DNA of 64,000 bases from a bacterium (lineage in GTDB: Bacteria; Patescibacteria; CPR2; UBA1875; JAJYID01). Of the stretch, positions 58,963-64,000 are shown in pieces; position 1 is the stretch's first letter, and each line of letters starts with the position of its first letter. The stretch lies in the NCBI GenBank assembly GCA_030647205.1, contig JAUSJO010000005.1:1-64000 (forward strand), read 5' to 3'. Made by a program: the position numbers and the translations under genes. The notes under the pieces are model-generated. The model was not told the DNA's origin. It did no database searches and was given only the letters and a program-made list of their open reading frames with translations.

Positions 58963-59346
58963 ATGAGCGATATGTATTCAAAAGAAGTTATGGACCACTT
59001 TATGAACCCGAGGAATGTCGGAGAGATTAAAGATGCTAGCGGCGTGGGTGAAAAAGGCAACCCGACCTGCGGTGATATCATGAAAATGTATATCAAAGTC
59101 GGTAAAAAGGATGGTAAGGAGATTATCGAGGATATTAAATTCCAAACTTTTGGCTGTGGTGCAGCAGTAGCAACATCAAGTATGATTACGGAAATGGTAA
59201 AGGGTAAAACTCTTGATGAAGCAGAGAAGATTACTAATGAGCAAGTCGCGAAAGCTCTTGGCGGACTTCCTCCCATCAAGATGCATTGTTCAAACTTAGC
59301 GGCAAATGCGCTTCATGATGCGATTGAAAATTATAGGAAGAAGTAG
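58963..59346 (+). CDS. iscU: Iron-sulfur cluster assembly scaffold IscU/NifU
   Basis: This 127-residue protein is the scaffold on which Fe-S clusters form with sulfur from the desulfurase. The three cluster-binding cysteines are present as C36 (NPTCGD), C65 (FGCGAA) and C109 (KMHCSN), and the D38 next to the first one is kept. The length is typical. AAGGAGATAAAT precedes the ATG. It is the last gene of the antitoxin-iscS-iscU unit. Confidence 0.95.
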   Translation: MSDMYSKEVMDHFMNPRNVGEIKDASGVGEKGNPTCGDIMKMYIKVGKKDGKEIIEDIKFQTFGCGAAVATSSMITEMVKGKTLDEAEKITNEQVAKALGGLPPIKMHCSNLAANALHDAIENYRKK

Positions 59347-59426
59347 AATTTTTCCAGGTTTCTTGTGTAGATTTTTGTTAAATAACCACTTTCAATAGGG
59401 TATAAACTTATGTTAATCTAGAGGAT

Positions 59427-60383
59427 ATGAATTGGGTTGATTTAGTCATTGTCTTGTTTGTCCTATATTTCCTGGTGATGGGGTATTTCCAGGGCTTTTT
59501 GCGTGGGACCATAGAACTTGTCGGACTTGTTATGTCTCTTCTTCTTGCTTGGAGGTTTTATCCTGGGATCACACAAACAGTCAGCGCTAAGTTCGGGTTC
59601 CCTCTTTCTATCGCTAAAATTACCAGCTTTGCCCTTATCTGGTTTATTTTGTATCTGACTTACTACTTTGCTTCTTCATATGGTTACAAAAAAATACCTA
59701 AAAAAATAAAAGAATCAAAATATAATCGTTTTGGCGGAGGTGCGCCGGCACTGGTGAAGGGGGTGGTGATGTCTGCCTTTTTGCTGATATTGATAATGGT
59801 TTTACCCATTCCTACTAAATACCGCGAGGATATCTCAAACTCTAGGATAGGTGGTAATCTCGTAAAACATAGTGAGAATGTCGAGAATATCATGCAAAAA
59901 GAGTTTGGCGGAGCGGTTGATGAAACCCTCACTTTTTTGACGGTCAAGCAAGGTAGCGACGAAACGACAAATCTTGGTTTTAAATCAACAAAAACTTCTG
60001 TTGATGAAATGAGTGAAACAAGGATGCTTGATATGGTGAACGAAGAGCGCACATCCCGGGGGTTAAACGCACTTGTGATGGACAAAAAACTGCAGGAAGT
60101 CGCAAGGGATCACTCGAAGGATATGTTCGAGAACGGGTATTTTTCGCACACTTCTCTTGACGGTAAGTCGCCGTTTGACAGGATGCATGATGCAGGGATT
60201 ACGTTTTTAGCTGCAGGAGAGAATCTGGCTCTTGCCCCTAATGTAGACATTGCCCATAGTGGTCTTATGAACAGTCCCGGGCACAGAGCGAATATCTTAA
60301 CGGGTGAGTTTAATAAAGTTGGCATAGGAGTAATAGACGGTGGGACATATGGCAAAATGTTCTCACAAGAGTTTACTGATTGA
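59427..60383 (+). CDS. CvpA-like membrane protein fused to a CAP/SCP domain
   Basis: This is a 318-residue protein. Residues 1-135 hold about four transmembrane helices with the CvpA-family start NWVDLVIV and GFLRGTIELVG. A linker (about 136-190) follows, then a CAP (SCP/PR1) domain (about 195-318) with LDMVNEERTSRGL, HSKDMFENGYFSHTS, GENLAL, and MNSPGHRANIL for the putative metal-binding His residues. CvpA proteins affect envelope homeostasis, and CAP domains are secreted and of varied role. The domains appear as a single unbroken frame. The gene overlaps the next one by one base. Confidence 0.85.
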   Translation: MNWVDLVIVLFVLYFLVMGYFQGFLRGTIELVGLVMSLLLAWRFYPGITQTVSAKFGFPLSIAKITSFALIWFILYLTYYFASSYGYKKIPKKIKESKYNRFGGGAPALVKGVVMSAFLLILIMVLPIPTKYREDISNSRIGGNLVKHSENVENIMQKEFGGAVDETLTFLTVKQGSDETTNLGFKSTKTSVDEMSETRMLDMVNEERTSRGLNALVMDKKLQEVARDHSKDMFENGYFSHTSLDGKSPFDRMHDAGITFLAAGENLALAPNVDIAHSGLMNSPGHRANILTGEFNKVGIGVIDGGTYGKMFSQEFTD

Positions 60384-60967
60384 TGGGTATAAAGTGGATT
60401 AAAAAGCTGGTTAAGCTTGTCATAGTTATTGTGGTTTTGGCGGTTATTTTTCTTTTTGGTGCGTCACTGTATCTGTCCCCACAGAGCAAGCTTGAAAAAG
60501 CCGATACAATAGTAGTGATTTCAGGAGGCGATACGGATGCAAGGATAAATGAGGGTGTGGCGCTATACATGGATGGTTTCTCTGATAGAATAATTTTTTC
60601 CGGGGCGGCGGCTGAGGGGGATATCTCAAATGCATCGGCAATGAAAAATATTGCGATGAGAAAAGGGGTTCCGGCAAAAGCTATTTTGATAGAAGAAGAT
60701 TCCAAAACAACCGAAGAAAATGCCAAGGATGTGGCGAAAATCATAAATAGTAATGGATTTAAAAGCATGATCCTTGTTACATCTCCATACCATCAGAGAA
60801 GGGCATATGAGGCGTTCAGAGGCGCTCTAGGCAAAGACTTTAAGATTATCAACCATAGCGCTAAGGATAGTCAGTGGCGCAAGGCTGACTGGTGGAGTAA
60901 CTCAGAAGCAAGATTTTTGACGATCGGGGAAGTATTGAAAAATCTCTATGCGCTCGTGAATAAATAG
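60383..60967 (+). CDS. DUF218 (YdcF/SanA-like) membrane protein
   Basis: This 194-residue protein has an N-terminal transmembrane helix (about 11-31) and a DUF218 domain (about 40-185). The domain has ADTIVVISGGDTDARINEG, GVPAKAILIEEDSKTTEENA and MILVTSPYHQRRAYEAF, the conserved signatures of YdcF/SanA. Family members sit in the cell envelope and are linked to wall integrity. The start is ATG 60383, which overlaps the CAP protein stop; a TTG three bases upstream is in frame too. It is translationally coupled to the CvpA-CAP gene. Confidence 0.85.
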   Translation: MGIKWIKKLVKLVIVIVVLAVIFLFGASLYLSPQSKLEKADTIVVISGGDTDARINEGVALYMDGFSDRIIFSGAAAEGDISNASAMKNIAMRKGVPAKAILIEEDSKTTEENAKDVAKIINSNGFKSMILVTSPYHQRRAYEAFRGALGKDFKIINHSAKDSQWRKADWWSNSEARFLTIGEVLKNLYALVNK

Positions 60968-60986
60968 ATTTGTTGCATTTGTATAC

Positions 60987-61015
60987 TTGAAAGCCAATTT
61001 CTTTGGCGATATAAT
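60987..61015 (+). promoter_or_regulatory. Promoter of trxA-mnmA
   Basis: TTGAAA (60987-60992) and TATAAT (61010-61015) are exactly 17 bases apart. The leader of about 65 bases ends in GGGGGAGAAGGAG before the trxA ATG. Confidence 0.75.
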
Positions 61016-61085
61016 GGATTTTGTCTTTAGGATTTTGGGGGCGAAAAATATTAAATAAAACCCTATACGGGGGAGAAGGAGCAAA

Positions 61086-61406
61086 ATGAGTGAAGTAGTA
61101 CTGACAGACAAAAACTTTGAAAGTGAGGTTTTGAAAGGTAACGGTGTGGTTTTGGTTGATTTCTGGGCTCCTTGGTGTGGACCCTGCCGTATGCTGGGGC
61201 CAGTCGTAGAGGAACTAGCAAAAGATTTTGAAGGCAAAGCAAAAGTTGGTAAGGTTAATGTTGATGAAAGCCCCCAAACTGCTGGGCAATATGGTGTAAT
61301 GAGTATACCGACTATATTGATATTTAAAGATGGTAGTCCTGTCGAAACTTTTGTTGGCGTCCAGCCGAAAGAGGTTCTTGCAGACAAGCTGAAATCTTTA
61401 ATTTAG
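61086..61406 (+). CDS. trxA: Thioredoxin
   Basis: This 106-residue thioredoxin-fold protein reduces disulfides in the cytoplasm. The active site WCGPC has C31 and C34, with FWAPW before it and the cis-proline in MSIPT. The length matches classic thioredoxin 1. It has its own promoter. The mnmA start follows after 6 bases, and thioredoxin could keep the reactive cysteines of MnmA reduced; that link is inference. Confidence 0.96.
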   Translation: MSEVVLTDKNFESEVLKGNGVVLVDFWAPWCGPCRMLGPVVEELAKDFEGKAKVGKVNVDESPQTAGQYGVMSIPTILIFKDGSPVETFVGVQPKEVLADKLKSLI

Positions 61407-61412
61407 TATAAA

Positions 61413-62456
61413 ATGAAGAAAAAAATACTAGTGGCTATGTCGGGAGGGGTGGACTCTTCGGTAGCCGCTTATCTTTTGAAGGAAGAGGGGTATGAAGTTA
61501 TCGGCGTGACGATGAAGCTTTTTTGCTACGCGGAAAAAGGCGCTACTTCGAGGTCATGCTGCAGTCTTGAGGCAATAAATGACGCAAAACAGGTGTGCGA
61601 AAAACTTGGGATTCCTCATTATGTCGTAGACTATGAAAAGGAGTTTGAAAGAGAGGTTATAGAAGATTTTGTTAATGAGTATAAGGGGGGTAGGACACCA
61701 AACCCATGTATCCGCTGTAATCAGCTTATAAAGTTTGAATATTTGCTTAAAAAAGCGCAGGAGTTAGGCTGCGACTTTTTGGCGACGGGGCATTATGCGA
61801 GGATTTCTGATGCCAAACTGCTGAAAGGAATAGATTCTGCCAAGGACCAAACATACTTTCTCTACAGGCTAAACCAAGAACAGTTGTCAAAAATAAAGTT
61901 TCCATTAGGGGATCTTAAAAAATCAGAGGCAAGAAGTGTTGCAAAAGAAGCAGGATTAAAGATAGCTGAAAAGGCAGATAGTCAGGAAATATGTTTTATT
62001 GATACAGATGTGCCGGATTTTCTGAAAGGTAAAATCGAGGTTAAAGGTGGTGATATCTTGGATAAAGACGGCAAGAAAATTGGCAATCATGAAGGAGTGC
62101 CATTTTATACAATTGGCCAGCGAAAGGGCCTCGGAGGAGGATTTGAGGTACCGATGTATGTGATCGGTGTTGATGTGACTAAAAATACAGTTACAGTTGG
62201 CAAAGAGGAGGATTTATACGAAAAAGAAGCGGCTTTTGATGAAGAAGTCTGGATTTCGGGTGAGCTGCCGATTGGCAAGAAATTAACTGCAGTGATTCGC
62301 TACAATATGGAAGAAAAGGAAATCGCCAACTTAGAAAAATTAGATGGAAAATACAAAGCCATTTTTAAAGATAATGTTCGGGCGGTAACGCCGGGGCAGT
62401 CGATAGTTTTCTACGCAGACAATGAGTGCTTAGGCGGGGGTATTATAACTAAATAA
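61413..62456 (+). CDS. mnmA: tRNA-specific 2-thiouridylase MnmA
   Basis: This 347-residue enzyme puts sulfur on U34 of Lys, Glu and Gln tRNAs. The PP-loop MSGGVDSSVA is at 9-18. The catalytic cysteines are C99 (TPNPCIRC) and C194 (SQEICFI). GQRKGLGGG and the C-terminal beta domain (about 265-347) are standard. The sulfur probably comes from the cysteine desulfurase encoded 2.5 kb upstream. It is co-transcribed with trxA. Confidence 0.96.
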   Translation: MKKKILVAMSGGVDSSVAAYLLKEEGYEVIGVTMKLFCYAEKGATSRSCCSLEAINDAKQVCEKLGIPHYVVDYEKEFEREVIEDFVNEYKGGRTPNPCIRCNQLIKFEYLLKKAQELGCDFLATGHYARISDAKLLKGIDSAKDQTYFLYRLNQEQLSKIKFPLGDLKKSEARSVAKEAGLKIAEKADSQEICFIDTDVPDFLKGKIEVKGGDILDKDGKKIGNHEGVPFYTIGQRKGLGGGFEVPMYVIGVDVTKNTVTVGKEEDLYEKEAAFDEEVWISGELPIGKKLTAVIRYNMEEKEIANLEKLDGKYKAIFKDNVRAVTPGQSIVFYADNECLGGGIITK

Positions 62457-62458
62457 GC

Positions 62459-62487
62459 TTGACTGAGCTGACGTTGTGTGATATCAT
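62459..62487 (+). promoter_or_regulatory. Promoter of orphan small gene 1
   Basis: TTGACT (62459-62464) and TATCAT (62482-62487) are 17 bases apart, starting directly after the mnmA stop. A leader of about 30 bases leads to AAAGGTGGTGA. Confidence 0.55.
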
Positions 62488-62536
62488 TCGTGTCCTTTCG
62501 ACATAACTTGCACATCTTCTAAAGGTGGTGATGAAA

Positions 62537-62821
62537 ATGACAGAGGAAGCACTAACAGAGGAAGAGACGCAAGAAGTAGAAGAGCTCTTCGAAAAAGATA
62601 CATTAGTTGACGACCCCCATCGAGAGTCCATCAAGTTGGCAACAATTGAACTGGTGAAGATGGCAAAAGATAATATCGCACTTGGTGATCTTGCCAAGAC
62701 GTCTCAACAGCTTCTCAAGAACTTTCGTTTTGAGAACTTGTCTGGGAAGATTGATATCAATCATTATCTACAAACGGTGTGGGGGAGGAGTAACAATGGT
62801 GGAGCAAGCAAGAATAAATAA
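62537..62821 (+). CDS. Small acidic helical protein, orphan
   Basis: This 94-residue protein is predicted to be cytoplasmic and mostly helical. The N-terminus is very acidic (TEEALTEEETQEVEELFEKD). The middle has IKLATIELVKMAKDNIALGD, and the tail is polar (GGASKNK). No family is recognised. AAAGGTGGTGA (62520-62530) is a strong ribosome binding site and favours ATG 62537, although ATG 62531 and two GTG codons are in frame. It is expressed from its own promoter and followed by a long hairpin. Confidence 0.55.
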   Translation: MTEEALTEEETQEVEELFEKDTLVDDPHRESIKLATIELVKMAKDNIALGDLAKTSQQLLKNFRFENLSGKIDINHYLQTVWGRSNNGGASKNK

Positions 62822-62830
62822 GTCGAAAGA

Positions 62831-62877
62831 AAGGGCATTTGAAATTGAGGTGGTATATCTCAAAGACAAATGCCCTT
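62831..62877 (+). other. Long hairpin between two orphan small genes
   Basis: AAGGGCATTTG (62831-62841) pairs perfectly with CAAATGCCCTT (62867-62877), and inside it TTGAG (62845-62849) pairs with CTCAA (62859-62863). No T-run follows, so it may be an mRNA-stabilising or processing element rather than a terminator. It begins 10 bases after the stop of the first orphan gene. Confidence 0.6.
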
Positions 62878-62886
62878 AACCTATGC

Positions 62887-62916
62887 TTGACAATTTTCTT
62901 AAATTCGTGCTAAAAT
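62887..62916 (+). promoter_or_regulatory. Strong promoter of orphan small gene 2
   Basis: TTGACA (62887-62892) and TAAAAT (62911-62916) are 18 bases apart, with TGC directly before the -10 box (extended -10), as at 234-242. Confidence 0.75.
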
Positions 62917-62973
62917 GCGGGTCCTTTTAGGAGTTTTTAAAAAAACGAATTCACCCCGGAGGAGGTGAGAACC

Positions 62974-63294
62974 TTGGATAACACTGTTGCAATAAAACCG
63001 AAAAAGGCAGTTGATAAGTTCTTCAGTACTAATGAGATAGACCACTATCGTATAGTGGAAATGAAAAAGCGTGTTGTGGAGTTTATCTCCGTCTGCAGAC
63101 AGGCAGGGGAGTTAGTCAACAGGGAGCCGAACAGAAAAGCGGAAGTTGTGTCTCACATGGAAACACAAAGAGACAGGTTGTTGCATGATTACTATGGAAA
63201 CAACGGAAACGGAGAAAAAGCGCAAGTGAAAGAGTTTCTAAACCAAGTCATCAACAATCGTGGGAGGCTATATGAGATACGGCGAGGCAAATAA
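62974..63294 (+). CDS. Small charged helical protein, orphan
   Basis: This protein is about 106 residues and I do not recognise it. It is highly charged and probably all helical, with KPKKAVDKFF, YRIVEMKKRVVEFISVCRQ and a middle HMETQRDRLLHDYYGNNGNG. I choose TTG 62974 because GGAGGAGGTGAG (62958-62969) ends 4 bases before it; an in-frame GTG at 62965 lies inside that signal. The combination of a strong promoter and a near-perfect Shine-Dalgarno sequence predicts high expression. A terminator-like structure follows the stop. Confidence 0.55.
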   Translation: MDNTVAIKPKKAVDKFFSTNEIDHYRIVEMKKRVVEFISVCRQAGELVNREPNRKAEVVSHMETQRDRLLHDYYGNNGNGEKAQVKEFLNQVINNRGRLYEIRRGK

Positions 63295-63306
63295 CTCCAA
63301 AAAGTA

Positions 63307-63356
63307 GGGGCGTCTAAGGTGGTCGTAAAGACTCATCGCGGGTGCCCTTTCTTTTT
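63307..63356 (+). terminator. Terminator-like structure after orphan gene 2
   Basis: AGGGGC (63306-63311) can pair with GCCCTT (63344-63349), and an inner GTCT/AGAC stem is possible. A T-rich run follows. The gap 63295-63528 otherwise holds no gene. Confidence 0.5.
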
Positions 63357-63405
63357 ATACTTGATTCTTATGGCAATTTTGATAAAATATTACTTGGCAA
63401 ATTTG

Positions 63406-63555
63406 AAAAAAGTCGCAATCCGTGGCTTTTTATATTTGAGCACATCGTTTCTGATAAGAAACAGAATGACGATAAATCGTTAGACAACTAGAAAAGGGTT
63501 AGTGACGACTAGCCTAAGGAGGGCAAAGGTGGCAAGTAAGTCACCTTGTTCTTTT
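63406..63555 (+). promoter_or_regulatory. Structured leader region upstream of alaS
   Basis: Several hairpins can form. AAAAAAG pairs with CTTTTT (63406-63431). ATCGT...ACGAT encloses TTTCT/AGAAA (about 63444-63473). GGTTAG pairs with CTAGCC (63498-63514). AAGGTG (63526-63531) pairs with CACCTT (63542-63547), followed by a T-rich run like a terminator. A possible promoter TTGATT/TAAAAT (63361-63388) lies upstream, and a second TAAAAT (63575-63580) sits 9 bases before alaS. I see no specifier or T-box consensus strong enough to call a T-box. Confidence 0.35.
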
Positions 63556-63582
63556 ATAAGGGCATTTTTTATAGTAAAATAA
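63529..63582 (+). CDS. Possible 17-residue leader peptide before alaS
   Basis: AAGGAGGG (63516-63523) is followed after 5 bases by GTG and a 17-codon frame, MASKSPCSFIRAFFIVK, that stops 7 bases before the alaS ATG. It contains two GCA alanine codons and spans the last hairpin of the leader. The strong ribosome binding site is the main support. It could couple alaS expression to translation of the leader, or be chance. Confidence 0.35.
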   Translation: MASKSPCSFIRAFFIVK

Positions 63583-63589
63583 GCAGGTA

Positions 63590-64000
63590 ATGACATCAAA
63601 CGAGTTGCGGCAAAAATTTCTAGATTTCTTTGAGGAAAAGGGGCATAAGGTTATCCCTTCAGCTTCGCTCGTGCCCGAAAACGACCCCTCGGTACTATTT
63701 ACAACTGCCGGCATGCATCCTCTGGTTCCTTATATAATGGGAGAAGCGCATCCTAAGGGTAAGAGATTAACCGATTCACAGAAGTGCATCCGAACAGATG
63801 ATATCGAAGAAGTTGGTGACAAAGTTCATCACACTTTCTTTGAAATGCTCGGAAACTGGTCATTCGGCGATTATTTCAAAGAAGATGCCATAAAATATAG
63901 CTATGAATTTTTAACAGATAAAAAATGGCTTGGAATAGATAAAGAAAAATTAGCGGTCACAGTTTTTGAAGGTGACAAAGATGCGCCATTTGACGAAGAA
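63590..64000 (+). CDS. alaS: Alanyl-tRNA synthetase, N-terminal part (cut by window end)
   Basis: The 137 codons seen are the start of AlaRS: MTSNELRQKFLDFFEEKGH, a SASLVPENDPSVLFTTAGM segment, the motif 2 region with HHTFFEMLGNWSFGDYFK, and KCIRTDDIEEVGD. These belong to the class II catalytic core that activates alanine for tRNA-Ala. The frame is open to the last base, and the rest of the gene lies beyond 64000. ATG 63590 has little Shine-Dalgarno support (CAGGTA), and a TAAAAT box 9 bases before it would give a nearly leaderless mRNA. Confidence 0.95.
   Translation, partial: MTSNELRQKFLDFFEEKGHKVIPSASLVPENDPSVLFTTAGMHPLVPYIMGEAHPKGKRLTDSQKCIRTDDIEEVGDKVHHTFFEMLGNWSFGDYFKEDAIKYSYEFLTDKKWLGIDKEKLAVTVFEGDKDAPFDEE

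Noticed and set aside
63307..63555. T-box riboswitch upstream of alaS
   Set aside because: GGTGG-like pieces occur, but there is no clear specifier loop, no full T-box consensus, and the UGGN would be UGGC, a poor match to a tRNA-Ala ending in ACCA.
1..64000. UGA recoded as glycine (genetic code 25)
   Set aside because: Known proteins (for example TrxA, RsmI, MnmA, PpsA) end at or use normal stops, and none needs in-frame UGA to reach family length.
1..64000. CRISPR arrays, rRNA genes, transposases
   Set aside because: None was seen: no regularly spaced direct repeats, no rRNA signature blocks and no transposase motifs. The dispersed palindromes carry no protein.

Overview
The window reads as a stretch of a small, AT-leaning bacterial genome of the Candidate Phyla Radiation (Patescibacteria) type. 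This is an inference from four things: dense and often overlapping gene packing; bacterial core genes (rpmB, ksgA, rsmI, metG, mnmA, alaS) beside an archaeal-type phosphoglycerate mutase, PEP synthase, ADP-forming acyl-CoA synthetase and a four-subunit 2-oxoacid:ferredoxin oxidoreductase; many small or giant membrane proteins of unknown function; and several promoters whose -10 box lies 6-9 bases before a start codon. UGA is used as a normal stop, which argues against the UGA-glycine lineages. I cannot assign a class with confidence.

Layout. 1-4117: copies of a structured repeat, a three-gene cassette (winged-helix regulator, AI-2E-type permease, metallo-hydrolase), rpmB, an M50 protease and tRNA-Pro(GGG) beside a duplicated tRNA 3' end. 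4118-8128: MazG-like protein, methyltransferase, RNase HI, a 60-residue membrane protein, a GT-C glycosyltransferase carrying an in-frame palindromic repeat, and an anchored envelope protein. 8153-12336: central glycolysis operon gap-pgk-tpiA-(membrane protein)-fba. 12552-24868: two giant membrane-anchored fibre-like proteins (2457 and about 1583 residues) built from phage-tail-fibre-like, YadA-head-like and, in the first, LVIVD modules. 24946-27847: a small membrane protein and a membrane-anchored Clp-type AAA+ ATPase. 27898-38513: ppsA, zinc-ribbon protein, eno, two small membrane paralogues, apgM, a PfkB kinase, an SH3b protein and ADP-forming acyl-CoA synthetase. 38808-41393: 2-oxoacid oxidoreductase subunits. 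41438-45331: UvrD-type helicase, a repeat-bearing gap and an Rpf-like wall hydrolase. 45549-53226: a tightly coupled run ksgA-acyP-rsmI-HAD-HAD-metG-MFS-MFS-tatD. 53261-57498: envelope proteins (DUF2330-like, SH3b, propeller-like). 57565-59346: an orphan Phd-like antitoxin coupled to a cysteine desulfurase and an IscU scaffold. 59427-64000: CvpA-CAP fusion, DUF218 protein, thioredoxin, mnmA, two orphan small genes and the 5' part of alaS.

How the genes fit together. Fba, TpiA, Gap, Pgk, ApgM, Eno and PpsA cover fructose-1,6-bisphosphate to pyruvate. The oxidoreductase and the acyl-CoA synthetase could then convert pyruvate or another 2-oxoacid to an acid, with reduced ferredoxin and ATP formed by substrate-level phosphorylation, which suits a fermentative life. 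Much of the remaining capacity goes to the cell surface: giant fibres, anchored SH3b and propeller proteins, a CAP-domain protein and a peptidoglycan hydrolase. The most unusual items are the twin giant fibre genes with duplicated control regions, the membrane Clp ATPase with an altered first Walker B, the antitoxin-like protein fused by translation to Fe-S assembly, and the structured repeats.
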